Source of the DNA: a virus
Direction: 5' to 3' (one strand)
DNA length: 64,000 nt
IMG/VR virus record: IMGVR_UViG_3300012271_000928
Location: 62,001 to 126,000 of that record
The notes beneath the pieces are model-generated. The model was not told the origin of the DNA. It worked only from the letters and a program-made list of their open reading frames with translations, and searched no databases. Each line of letters starts with the position of its first letter. Position 1 is the stretch's first letter. Made by a program: the position numbers and the translations under genes. Below are positions 7,799-15,339 of this stretch, piece by piece.

Positions 7799-8608
7799 TC
7801 AGACCGACTCGGCCTCGTAGCGGCCGTTGCCCATGTTGCGAATGACGTCTCGGCTGGTCTGGGGTATCTCGACCAGGATCGAACGAACATAGTTGCTGCG
7901 GTTGTACTCATCGTCATAGTAGTAGTCGTCGTCAAACGAGCTACGCGCCTCCTTGTAGACGTCGACACGCACGACATCACCCGCCTCAACCCGACGGAGC
8001 ACCTCTTCAAGGCCACCGCGACGAACCGAAGGTGCGCCCTTGAGCGCATCCCAGCCTCGGAAGGCCTCAGCCGCATGCGTGTAGTCCGCGCCGCGCAGCT
8101 TCTCCTTCTGGAGAACGTAGTACACGAACTTGGCTGCATGACTCGCACCCGCCATGCGTACAGACGCCTCGCGCCAGCCGTCTCGCGTCTTCTCGATCTT
8201 GCCCTTGCTCGTCATGGGTATTTCGACCGTAATGTTCTGCTTGAGATCACCACGCACCATCTCATCCTCATCCTCATCGTACTCACTGAAGTACACGAAC
8301 ACGTCCACCACCGTACCCGGAGAAGCCGAGGTGAGCGCCTCATCCAGGGGCTCAATGTCGGTGATGCCGTTCATAGACGACATGTTACGCTTCCAGGAGT
8401 CCCAGTCCTTGTAGACGATGGCCTCGTGAAGGTACTTCTTGCCCGACGCGCGCTCCTTGCGTAGAGCTTGCCGAACGATCTTGGCTGCGTACGAAGCAGC
8501 AGCGGCAGTACGCGTAGACGCCAGGGAGGCGATCACAGGCTTGAGGTGAGGACGCAGCTCAGGCTTGGTTTTGCCGAGGCGAATGAGACGGGCTTTGAGA
8601 TCAGACAT
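7799..8608 (-). CDS. Protein with shared N-terminal tag (PELRPHLKPVIASL)
   Basis: The start is the ATG at 8608 (MSDLKARLIRLG...), because the first 29 residues match those of other genes in the window; a longer frame upstream is not supported. The tag core is PELRPHLKPVIASL. Behind it two similar modules occur: each has an alpha-helix with AAKxVxxxLRKE(R/K), then a WD(S/A)xK segment, then a beta segment ending ITVEIPMTSKGKIE or ILVEIPQTSRDVIR. So residues about 35-150 and 160-265 form an internal duplication. The second half carries DDDYYYDDEY. Product 269 residues; function unknown. Confidence 0.7.
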   Translation of the reverse strand: MSDLKARLIRLGKTKPELRPHLKPVIASLASTRTAAAASYAAKIVRQALRKERASGKKYLHEAIVYKDWDSWKRNMSSMNGITDIEPLDEALTSASPGTVVDVFVYFSEYDEDEDEMVRGDLKQNITVEIPMTSKGKIEKTRDGWREASVRMAGASHAAKFVYYVLQKEKLRGADYTHAAEAFRGWDALKGAPSVRRGGLEEVLRRVEAGDVVRVDVYKEARSSFDDDYYYDDEYNRSNYVRSILVEIPQTSRDVIRNMGNGRYEAESV

Positions 8609-8673
8609 GGCGTACGTGCTCCGGGATAGAAGAAGGTATACACCTTCCCCCTGTATAGACGAGTTACCGCACA

Positions 8674-8844
8674 TCACCACCGAAAGCGAAGGGTGCCCAT
8701 GAGATACGAATACAGGAGCGGGCTCACGTAACACACCAACGCCAGCCATCGGTCGACCTGGAAGTACGGTGCAAAGCCTACAAACACTACGCCCGATACC
8801 AGCATCAACACGTACACTGCACGTCGGAGATGAGTAAGAGTCAT
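8674..8844 (-). CDS. Small membrane protein, two transmembrane segments
   Basis: The ATG at 8844 follows GGAGAGG. The 56-residue product has two hydrophobic stretches (about residues 10-26, VYVLMLVSGVVFVGFAP; and 33-48, LALVCYVSPLLYSYLM) with a short loop (YFQVDRW) between, and ends RFRW. It is probably an inner-membrane protein. A holin is possible by size, but no lysis genes are seen beside it. Confidence 0.55.
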   Translation of the reverse strand: MTLTHLRRAVYVLMLVSGVVFVGFAPYFQVDRWLALVCYVSPLLYSYLMGTLRFRW

Positions 8845-8869
8845 GAAACCTCTCCAGGTAAAGGTAGAC

Positions 8870-8890
8870 GAAACATCCCCGCTTGCGCGA
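8870..8890 (+). repeat. Solitary degenerate CRISPR-like repeat
   Basis: ACATCCCCGCTTGCGCG (8873-8889) differs in one base from the core of the two CRISPR repeats at 9709-9798. Similarity stops after that core and no second copy is at 61-bp spacing. It lies in the leader of the small membrane-protein gene. It may be a remnant repeat or an unrelated GC-rich palindrome. Confidence 0.35.
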
Positions 8891-8928
8891 AGAGTTGACA
8901 CGGGGCACACGTTTTGCTGTACCACGCC

Positions 8929-9465
8929 TCACCCCGGAGAGTCGCAACCGTCAAGGGGTTTCGATCTTTGCAGGAGACCCAACACCTGCTGCTCCCTCAA
9001 GATCTCCGCTTCCTCGTCCTCTTCGGGAAGCCCACCCTCCAGGATGCCCACCAGCTCGAAGATGCCATGCGGGTCGAACTCGCCCGTACTTGCGTCGAGG
9101 ACCCAGGACCTACCCCCGAGTAGATTCTCAGGGCATGTATGCTCCTCGACGTAGTAACGCATGTCACTGAGGCGCTCTTCAGCGTTCGCGGCGCGCCCGT
9201 AATCCAGGGTCTCGCGTGCGAGGACGAAATGCCCGGCTCGGATAACCTGCGTCAACTGGGACGCCTTGGTGCCCGTGGTAACCTCGACCACCTCCTCCCC
9301 CAGGATCTTCCCGCTCACGCTTACGAGACAGTTATCGCAGTACCAAGGGCCAAATCGACGCACCTGCGTAGAGTCCGCATCAAAGAGGTGGTCGACCGTA
9401 CTCATGTCCTCACCGCAGTCCGGGCAGCACAAGAGCGTGCGAGTGTCTTTTCGTGTGTATGACAC
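8929..9465 (-). CDS. Zinc-ribbon protein, function unknown
   Basis: The preferred start is GTG at 9465, which follows GGAG by 5 nt; the upstream in-frame ATG at 9498 lies in the loop of a terminator-like hairpin and has no ribosome site. The 178-residue product has CCPDCGE near residue 13 and YCDNC near residue 42, a four-cysteine zinc ribbon. The rest is acidic, ending with a charged helix (LPEEDEEAEILREQQVLGLL). Unknown function; the C-terminal gene boundary at 8929 is clear. Confidence 0.6.
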   Translation of the reverse strand: MSYTRKDTRTLLCCPDCGEDMSTVDHLFDADSTQVRRFGPWYCDNCLVSVSGKILGEEVVEVTTGTKASQLTQVIRAGHFVLARETLDYGRAANAEERLSDMRYYVEEHTCPENLLGGRSWVLDASTGEFDPHGIFELVGILEGGLPEEDEEAEILREQQVLGLLQRSKPLDGCDSPG

Positions 9466-9484
9466 AGTGTCTCCGTCATAAAAA

Positions 9485-9507
9485 TACCTCCGTAACATAC
9501 GGAGGTA
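9485..9507 (-). terminator. Hairpin with T-run: terminator or attenuator
   Basis: A perfect 10-bp inverted repeat, TACCTCCGTA (9485-9494) and TACGGAGGTA (9498-9507), with a 3-nt loop. On the minus strand it is followed by TTTTT. It lies between the CRISPR-bearing gap and the zinc-ribbon gene at 8929, so it would stop read-through from the fractured virion gene. Its 3' arm also contains GGAGG, so masking of a ribosome site is an alternative. Confidence 0.55.
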
Positions 9508-9708
9508 ACCCAGGGTACCACGAGAGAGTGAAGCCCGTCAAGGGTCCGAAGACCTGACAAGCTCCCGGCGCCGTCTCCCCTACTCCTGAAGGTCACCCCC
9601 CACAGGGACATCACAGTGTAACTCGCCCGGCTCCATCGAACGCTTATGCCCAAAGGCCACGAAAGGCACGGAGTACATCAGGGTCTCGCCCATCCCATTA
9701 TAATGAAT

Positions 9709-9798
9709 GGGACATCCCCGCTCGCGCGGGGAACACTATACAGTGCGTGGAGTGGGCGGCGTCAAGGGCGGGACATCCCCGCTCGCGCGGGGAACACT
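9709..9798 (-). CRISPR. Type I-E-like CRISPR mini-array: two repeats, one spacer
   Basis: Two identical 29-bp repeats lie at 9709-9737 and 9770-9798, separated by a unique 32-bp spacer (9738-9769); the period is 61 bp, as in type I-E. On the plus strand the repeat starts GGGACATCCCCGCTCGCG and ends GGGGAACACT; its reverse complement has the usual I-E form, with TTCCCCGCGCGAGCGGGGAT as the hairpin. By family convention the array reads on the minus strand, like the genes. No cas gene is in the window, so processing would need host Cas proteins. No match to the spacer was noticed by eye. Confidence 0.85.
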
Positions 9799-9896
9799 CT
9801 TCAAATGTTCAAGCCTTCGGAAGTGTACCTAACCCCCTGTATTCGCTCAGGAATCCTGTTGGCATGGGGTGCGCCGTTTTGCTTTACCAACTCTTA

Positions 9897-9935
9897 CCCT
9901 GTGGTATACCCCTGTGGTATACCCCTGTGGTACAC
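9897..9935 (+). repeat. Three 13-bp tandem repeats (CCCTGTGGTATAC)
   Basis: Copies are at 9897-9909, 9910-9922 and 9923-9935; the third has TACAC for TATAC. They lie on the presumed leader side of the CRISPR mini-array. The core CTGTGGTATAC recurs at 21711-21721 in front of the only plus-strand gene, so the repeats may be iterated promoter or operator sites. Confidence 0.6.
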
Positions 9936-10060
9936 CTCTCCGACTCATGAGAAGGACCCTACCTCAAGAGAAGGGGGACGTCAAGCCTCTGTTGCCAAAA
10001 ACTCTCCCAGGCGCAGGCGGACGACGCCCGCCTGCGTCTGGATCTCACCCTCCCACAGGG

Positions 10061-10708
10061 TCAGATTCCCATGAATTTACGGGGGGTTAGCGTACCGTTA
10101 CCTGTAATCGGACCAAAACTCGACCTCACGCCCAGGCCATAGCGGCTCTGTTTCAGGCCACGCATGTACTTGACCGTACGAGCCTTGCCGTCGGTCATCA
10201 TCTTCTCGAACTGCTGCTCGGCGTTGCCCTTCAAGGACTCGTACTTGGAACTGCGCTCGATGTCCAGATTGATACCGCCAATGGAGTACGAGTTATGCGC
10301 CAGGATGCCGTTGGTGAGTACGAAGTTCTCATCTCCAGGCACACTCAAGTCATAGGTGTATACACGAGCAAGGGCTTCCGTGTGCGCCGTCAAACGAGAT
10401 CCCGAAGCCTGAGAAGAACCCTCCACACATACCGCCAAGGCATCCCCTACCTTGAGATCCTGAGCCAAAGCTTCACGTACCGCCCCATCTGGCCGGTACT
10501 CAAAGACCGAGTGATCCCCCGTACACGTCACAACCCTGCCCTGCGCATCCTCCAGCCGCACCATCGGCTTGTGTGGTGTATGGTGACGCATCACATCAGA
10601 GACCCGAGACCAACGTACACGCCCCGTAGAAGTCTCGACGCTACGAACCTCCAAAGAACCCTCTCGCAAGGCGTTCAGGAGCCACTCTCGCTCATTATCG
10701 CTCAACAT
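10061..10708 (-). CDS. Split gene part 2: C-intein plus C-terminal part of virion protein
   Basis: A 215-residue product. Residues 1-139 are a C-intein: MLSDNEREWLLNALREG, a splicing-domain segment with block-B TGDHSVF (64-70), KVGDAL (86-91), block-F YDLSVPGDENFVLTNG (119-134) and the terminus LAHN (136-139) with the penultimate His and final Asn needed for cleavage. The C-extein follows at codon 140 with Ser as +1 (SYSIGGINLDIERSSKYESL, 76 residues). Its partner is the N part at 11639-12409. The ATG at 10708 overlaps the end of the endonuclease frame by 7 nt (ATGTTGA). Trans-splicing would join ...NWVADEF to SYSIGG.... Confidence 0.88.
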   Translation of the reverse strand: MLSDNEREWLLNALREGSLEVRSVETSTGRVRWSRVSDVMRHHTPHKPMVRLEDAQGRVVTCTGDHSVFEYRPDGAVREALAQDLKVGDALAVCVEGSSQASGSRLTAHTEALARVYTYDLSVPGDENFVLTNGILAHNSYSIGGINLDIERSSKYESLKGNAEQQFEKMMTDGKARTVKYMRGLKQSRYGLGVRSSFGPITGNGTLTPRKFMGI

Positions 10709-11646
10709 ACCTGCACCTTATTGAAGAATCGTATAGCCCGGTCCAAACACCCGTCGTAATCGCGCTGCAACTCATGCTCCCACAGCACCAACACCTCCCA
10801 ACCACCTCGCGCAAGGTACGCCAACTTGGCGAGGTCTCTTCTGCGATTGGAGGGAGGCCCCTCCAGACCACATAACAAACAGGAGTGCCAGTATCAGCCA
10901 TGTATCTCCAACACCTTGCGCATCTCCGGCTGCACCTCATCACAGGTGTAGTACCCAATAGCGTACTCCGTCTCCAAGTCCTGCACCCCATTGCGAACCA
11001 ATGCCGCCTTAAAGTTCAGATGAAGCTGTGAGGTGGCCTGAATAAACGTGCGCGCGTGCGCGGCTGACTGTCGAGACTGCTCCGGGTGTGACGCATGCCA
11101 GGACAAGACAGCCTCGCGCAAATCACCGCCCTCCTGCCACCGCTCCAGGGATTGAGCGGATACGGCCTGCCGCCGCCCCTCCGTCTGGTTCAATGCGATG
11201 AACTCAGCCCTGCGCGTACCCTCTTGCATCCGCTCCCGCGAAGTCTGAGCAATCCGCAGGCGAGTGTGTACCCCTTCAGGAGACTGAAAATGCTCTAACA
11301 TGGCCCGTGACTGGTGAGCCTTCTGTTCTGGGCTCTTCCGTCGACGTACAGTAGTCGTAGCACACGCCAGAGGCGCTTTCGGGTACTTCGTACGATACCC
11401 GTCCAAATCAAGCGAGGCGCATGCCTGCAAGTGTAGGGATGTAATCGCAGCCACCCAGGCCCCACAACAACGACACACTACGTAATGCGTACCCTCCACC
11501 AACGCGTCTAGCGACGCCACAGACACACACGTTCGGCGCCCGGCCTTACGCGCTTGAACGTCACCGCTCTCGATCAAGGTAACCAAATGCCGTGCGTTCA
11601 GTCCATGCCTGAGTTGCGCCTGTCGTTTTGATATCCACTCACTCAT
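10702..11646 (-). pseudogene. Homing endonuclease between intein halves, interrupted by in-frame TGA
   Basis: The frame starts at ATG 11646, overlapping the stop of the N-intein gene by 8 nt, and is open for 315 codons except for one TGA at 10894-10896 (codon 251). Residues 1-52 look like a helix-turn-helix (MSEWISKRQAQLRHGLNARH). CRCCGAW and HLQAC near 60-80 look like a zinc-finger/Ros-type segment ending DGYRTKYPKAPL. A repetitive middle (RRKSPEQKAHQSRAM) resembles endonuclease DNA-binding modules. The C-terminus is a Vsr-like nuclease split by the TGA: VLEIHG-stop-YWHSCLLCG, then RRRDLAKL and GGWEVLVLWEHEL. Relatives, as I recall them, have Cys at the stop position, one base from TGA. Without read-through the protein loses its catalytic end. 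Confidence 0.75.
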
Positions 11647-12409
11647 GAGCCTCAGCTTCCACCTGGAGGGCATACAGCTCTTCCATCGACACCTGAATCT
11701 CCTGCCCTCCAGACACACGTACCGTAACCAAGGTCTCCCCGGCAAGCGAGAATTCGTCCGCAACCCAATTGAACGTGAGCGCCATCGCAGCCTGAGCCAT
11801 GGCCCCCGTGATGATCCACACGATCCAATTTCGCTGAGCGGACACCATCATGTCCATGCTCAGGTAACCCGTAGCCGGGGGGTAGGAGTTGATGAGCATG
11901 GTCGCCTGATCCATGTACTCAAGCAGCTCCTCGTCCTCCCAGATGTAGGCGAACACGCGATTGAACTGGTTCACGGTCCCCGACGAGGTGGGAGGCCTGA
12001 AGTGGTAGTTGCGGTCAGGGTTGTTGTCCCTCAAACGGATGCGGATGCGGCGGATCATATCGAGCTGCGTCGCCGTGTAACGCGTCGTCAGGAGCTGGGA
12101 GGGTTCCACGATCTGGAACTCTTGAAGGAGCGTGTTCTCAGGATCACCCGACAGCTCCACGAGGGTCCAACGAATACGATAGAGACCGAACGCTACGAAC
12201 TCGGGCACCTGGAAGTGGGCGTAGTATTGACCCACGCCCACGCGCACGGGCACGTGAGCCGGAGGTCCAATGAGGACCTCGCTGCCCGTCGTGACGTCGT
12301 AGAGCGCGTATGTGATGGAGAACGGGTCGACAGGCACGTCCAAGCTGTCCAGAACCTCGATGGCGAGGTCCGTAGGCGTCGTGATAGACCCTCGTGTCAG
12401 CTCAAGCAT
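11639..12409 (-). CDS. Split gene part 1: virion protein N-terminal part plus N-intein
   Basis: A 256-residue product starting 5 nt after GGAG. Residues 1-220 are the N-extein, a beta-rich N-terminal domain (about 1-105) followed by a helical part (LLTTRYTATQLDMIRRIRIRL..., WIVWIITGAMAQAAMAL), as in phage virion or neck proteins. The last 36 codons (11642-11749) are the N-intein: SLAGETLVTVRVSGGQEIQV and a short tail. S-LAGETLV is intein block A with Ser at position 1. The N-intein is much shorter than in the usual split at about residue 100. The C partner is at 10061-10708. Confidence 0.85.
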   Translation of the reverse strand: MLELTRGSITTPTDLAIEVLDSLDVPVDPFSITYALYDVTTGSEVLIGPPAHVPVRVGVGQYYAHFQVPEFVAFGLYRIRWTLVELSGDPENTLLQEFQIVEPSQLLTTRYTATQLDMIRRIRIRLRDNNPDRNYHFRPPTSSGTVNQFNRVFAYIWEDEELLEYMDQATMLINSYPPATGYLSMDMMVSAQRNWIVWIITGAMAQAAMALTFNWVADEFSLAGETLVTVRVSGGQEIQVSMEELYALQVEAEAHE

Positions 12410-12433
12410 GCGAACTCCGGGAAAGAAGGGGAA

Positions 12434-12454
12434 GCCGCCCCCACGGGAGGCGGC
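12434..12454 (-). terminator. GC-rich hairpin after the tagged gene at 12469
   Basis: GCCGCC (12434-12439) pairs with GGCGGC (12449-12454). It lies between the stop at 12469 and the start of the split gene at 12409. There is no clear T-run on the minus strand, so termination is uncertain. Confidence 0.35.
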
Positions 12455-12468
12455 CCCTCGCGCGGCAC

Positions 12469-13632
12469 TCAGAAGTGCTCACGGAGGAAGTTGGAGAACG
12501 TCCACGCGACCTCTTCAAGATCGGACGGAAGGTCCTCCAGCATACGATAATGTGTACGGTCTTCGAGGCCTTCCACGAGGCTCTCAGCCGTGGAAGCGAG
12601 GTCCTCACTCATCTTGACAACCTTGGCCAAAGACGACTTGGAGAGGGCGGAGTAGGCTCCGCGACGGAGAAGGTCGAGCCCTCGCATGAGGTCCTTGACG
12701 CCATCGACATCACGCTCAAGCTTCTTGAGGTCCCGGCCATAAGCCTTCAAGATCCGGACCAAGGTGCCCTCGACGACATCCTCGTACGCGCCCTGAATGC
12801 GGGACTCCTTCTCAGCCTCTACCGATGCCGAGAAGTCGTTCTGCATCAAGGTCTGGATTCGATCGAAGGCGCGCTTGACCTCGGCAGTCTTGGCGACCGC
12901 CTTGAGAGCCTTGGAGGGGTCCGAGAACATGGGGCTGAACTCGCGCGGAGTGCCTCCATCACCGGAACACTCCATGTAGACCTCATAGGAGTACGTGCCC
13001 ATCTTCTCCAGCATCTCCTCGACGAAGAGCGGAGCGGACGCGTCCATGTCAACGACGTCAGCCGGCTTGGGAGTCACAGGCACGAGGTCCAGCTCAGGAG
13101 CAGCCTGATCACGAGGGTTGAGGAGAGCGTCTTCCAGGCCTCGCTGGTTCTGACGCAGGCTCTCAGCGCGATCACGCTGGGCCTGCTGATCCTGCTTCGT
13201 GACGAACGGATGCCCCTTGAGGTAATAATTGTCCCATGCCACCATGTCCGCATTGGCAGGATCGAGAGCCATCTCACGGAGCACGAGCTGCACGCGGTTG
13301 GCGAAATCCTGGAAGGCCTGAAGCGTGCTCCGGCTCACGTCCCCCGTGAACCCCTTGCGGTACTCGTCCGGGAAGTTGTTCTGGAACTCCAGGTCGAGGA
13401 GACCTTCCACAAGCTGCCCACTGAGGCCGGGCCCCATATCCCCACGCACGTCTGCGCTGTACGCCACACGAAGCGCTCCGTACGCGCTAGCGTGCAGCCT
13501 TCGACGCTGGGCCGAACGAGTAAGCACCTCCTGACGAGTCACCGTCAGGGAGGCGATCACCGGCTTGAGGTGTGCACGCAGCTTCGGAGTTGAGCTGCCA
13601 ATGCGAATGAGACGTTGCTTTAGAGTGCGCAT
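12469..13632 (-). CDS. Tagged protein (HLKPVIASL), probably virion-associated
   Basis: A 387-residue mainly helical protein. Residues 1-29 are the shared N-terminal tag in variant form (LIRIGSSTPKLRAHLKPVIASL). The rest is unrelated to the other tagged proteins: a helical region with HPFVTKQDQQAQRDRAESL, a short beta part (MGTYSYEVYMECSGDGG) and a long helical C-terminus with coiled-coil character (LKKLERDVDGVKDLMRGLDLL). No enzyme motif is seen. It lies immediately upstream of the split virion gene. Confidence 0.65.
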   Translation of the reverse strand: MRTLKQRLIRIGSSTPKLRAHLKPVIASLTVTRQEVLTRSAQRRRLHASAYGALRVAYSADVRGDMGPGLSGQLVEGLLDLEFQNNFPDEYRKGFTGDVSRSTLQAFQDFANRVQLVLREMALDPANADMVAWDNYYLKGHPFVTKQDQQAQRDRAESLRQNQRGLEDALLNPRDQAAPELDLVPVTPKPADVVDMDASAPLFVEEMLEKMGTYSYEVYMECSGDGGTPREFSPMFSDPSKALKAVAKTAEVKRAFDRIQTLMQNDFSASVEAEKESRIQGAYEDVVEGTLVRILKAYGRDLKKLERDVDGVKDLMRGLDLLRRGAYSALSKSSLAKVVKMSEDLASTAESLVEGLEDRTHYRMLEDLPSDLEEVAWTFSNFLREHF

Positions 13633-13644
13633 GTGGGAAATCCT

Positions 13645-13884
13645 TTAGGCTGCGTGACAAAGACGTTTGAGTGTCCGGACTTCGTTGGTCAGCGTCAGTG
13701 CGCTGACCTGTGCTCGGCCCGAAAAGTAGTCGTTCTTTCGCTCCCGCATATCGCCCTGGTTCGCGAAAACGAAGTAGGTCTTGGACCCCTGACGTACCGC
13801 TTCCATGAACGGAATATCAATGGCCTTGAGGTACGCAGCGAAGTACAGATCGGAGGTTCGGTAATCAAGCAGGACTGACGACAT
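13645..13884 (-). CDS. Small DUF5659-like protein
   Basis: A 79-residue protein starting 7 nt after GGAG. The pattern YRTSDLYFAAYLKAIDI, then TYFVFANQ, then a tail with LTNEVRTLKRLCH follows small proteins of the DUF5659 type found in phages and bacteria (T-x-D-hyd-x-A-A-hyd-L, F-x-F, then L-K). Function of the family is unknown as far as I know. Confidence 0.5.
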   Translation of the reverse strand: MSSVLLDYRTSDLYFAAYLKAIDIPFMEAVRQGSKTYFVFANQGDMRERKNDYFSGRAQVSALTLTNEVRTLKRLCHAA

Positions 13885-13902
13885 TCCACAACTCCTGGAC
13901 TA

Positions 13903-14364
13903 TCAGATGTAGCGTACGGTCAACTTGGAGCCCACGTACTGACGCACGATGGCCTGAATCTCCTCATCGGACACGACCCCAGACACGGGAGCGAATGCGA
14001 AGGACTCGTCCAGGAACACCTTACCATTGTAGGCCGACACCACCCCGGAGTGTATATCATCAGGAGAGACCCTACGCCCGGAAGCACGAGACAACGCCGT
14101 CAAGATGTTGGCCGCCACGCCTCGCAGCTCCCGGCCACGCACGTTCACGAGCTGGTAATCCACCTCCGCGCCAAAGTCATGACGTATGAGCAATGAGACG
14201 CTATAGCCCCCATCACGTGCCGACAGACTACGAGAGAGCGTCAGGGCCGCCGTCGTCGATCCCTGAGCCTGCTTATGCAGGGAGGCGATCACAGGTTTGA
14301 GGTCCGCACGAAGTTCAGGCTTGGCGGTCCCCATACGAATCAGTTCGGCTTTGAGATCGGACAT
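13903..14364 (-). CDS. Tagged protein (PELRADLKPVIASL), unknown function
   Basis: The ATG at 14364 is preferred over 14496 because the product then begins with the shared tag (MSDLKAELIRMGTAKPELRA...) and has GAGGG 8 nt upstream. The 153-residue product has the tag (1-29), a Thr/Ala/Ser linker, then a compact alpha/beta domain (YSVSLLIRHDFGAEVDYQLV, GVAANILTALSRASG, DEEIQAIVRQYVGSKLTVRYI). The leader from 14365 to 14505 contains a small GGTCC/GGACC hairpin and no gene. Confidence 0.7.
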   Translation of the reverse strand: MSDLKAELIRMGTAKPELRADLKPVIASLHKQAQGSTTAALTLSRSLSARDGGYSVSLLIRHDFGAEVDYQLVNVRGRELRGVAANILTALSRASGRRVSPDDIHSGVVSAYNGKVFLDESFAFAPVSGVVSDEEIQAIVRQYVGSKLTVRYI

Positions 14365-14505
14365 GGGCGTAGCCCTCATAGAAGAGCCGCGAGGAACCGC
14401 TGCGCAGTACGAAGGCTGGTCCTTTGCAGGACCGTGGCACTCGCCGTAGTCAGGGCGGCTCCTCAGCGGCTTTGTTTTGAAAAACGCATCAGACACCGTA
14501 AGGCC

Positions 14506-14952
14506 TCAGAGCATGAAGAGCGCGTCGCCAGCGTCGGTGAAGACCTTGATCCAACCCGCATCGAGGAGGCCCTTGACCACACCACGATCGAACGAGAGCA
14601 GGAACTGACCCGTCTCGATGAGCGGGTACGAGATGAGAGCCTGGATGGCCTCAGCCTGGGGAACCGTGGTCGCCGCGATGCCAGTCATGGCGTCTGCGGA
14701 GGCCTGAATGGTCGCCACCGAAATGTCATCCGCGTCAACGGTCGACAAGATGAACACTGCAAGCTCCGCTGCAACAGCGGTGCCTCCGAGACCCTTGAGG
14801 TACTCAGTGAGGTCTCCCGTCGAGTCGACGGGGTTGATGTAGCGCTCCTGGCCCGTGGGGTAAAGAGTCTGCTCGCGCAACGTCTGCTTCTTGGTCAGGT
14901 CATTGAGCAGCACACGCTCAAAAGGGGTACCGACCACTGCGATCTTAGCCAT
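14506..14952 (-). CDS. Probable virion protein
   Basis: A 148-residue protein after a good GGAG site. It begins MAKIAVVGTPFERVLLNDLT and is Ala/Thr-rich with moderate hydrophobicity and no charged clusters, as in small head or tail proteins. No motif identifies it. The genes around it (14981-16993) have the same character. Confidence 0.55.
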   Translation of the reverse strand: MAKIAVVGTPFERVLLNDLTKKQTLREQTLYPTGQERYINPVDSTGDLTEYLKGLGGTAVAAELAVFILSTVDADDISVATIQASADAMTGIAATTVPQAEAIQALISYPLIETGQFLLSFDRGVVKGLLDAGWIKVFTDAGDALFML

Positions 14953-14980
14953 GATGTTTCTCCTTGCTCGTTTCCGAGTG

Positions 14981-15328
14981 TCAATCGAGGTGGCCGGTAC
15001 GCTCTAGCCGTACCAGCTCTTCTAGAATTTTACTCAGGTGCACGAAGACCGTACCCACCTCCCGAAAGAGCATGGCATGGTCTCGTGTCCTGACGCGCCG
15101 TATACGCTCACTGGACAACCGCAACTCTCGCTGCGACGCTTGGATCGAACCCGCTACGGGCAAGCCCGACACGTCCAGATCCACTACCTCCTCTACCAAT
15201 TCATCCACTACCGCAACTACCAGCACCAACACGTTGAGGTCTAGCAGGCGGCGCGGCTCCCAGTTCAAGCCCTTGAAGCCCGAGGCCTGGGAGGCGAGAA
15301 CTGATCGAATACCACGTATGTCCGCCAT
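14981..15328 (-). CDS. Unknown small protein with hydrophobic core segment
   Basis: A 115-residue protein. Residues about 29-50 (LLDLNVLVLVVAVVDELVEEVV) are very hydrophobic but end in charges, so a buried strand-helix is as likely as a membrane segment. The C-terminal part is helical and basic. Function unknown. Confidence 0.55.
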   Translation of the reverse strand: MADIRGIRSVLASQASGFKGLNWEPRRLLDLNVLVLVVAVVDELVEEVVDLDVSGLPVAGSIQASQRELRLSSERIRRVRTRDHAMLFREVGTVFVHLSKILEELVRLERTGHLD

Positions 15329-15339
15329 GCCAGGACCTC

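Larger units (their letters stand above)
9508..10060. other. 553-bp gene-free gap with CRISPR mini-array and tandem repeats
   Basis: This is the longest stretch without a gene. It contains a palindromic CCCATT-N6-AATGGG with an ATTATAAT centre (9694-9711) directly before the first CRISPR repeat, the mini-array (9709-9798) and three 13-bp tandem repeats (9897-9935). Short frames here have poor codon use, and those crossing the array are translated repeats. It lies directly downstream of the split-intein gene. Confidence 0.6.

Noticed and set aside
7714-8148. Minus-strand frame of 144 codons overlapping the tagged gene 7799-8608
   Set aside because: It is another frame of the same strand, Arg/Ser/Thr-rich, crossing the terminator. 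The tagged frame is better.
9646-10074. Plus-strand frames crossing the CRISPR repeats
   Set aside because: Their products contain the well-known translation artefact of type I-E repeats (HPRSRGEHS and similar); codon use is poor.
10894-10896. TGA reassigned to an amino acid genome-wide
   Set aside because: Many genes here stop at TGA in tight overlaps (ATGA), so reassignment is not credible. A local event is left as a finding.
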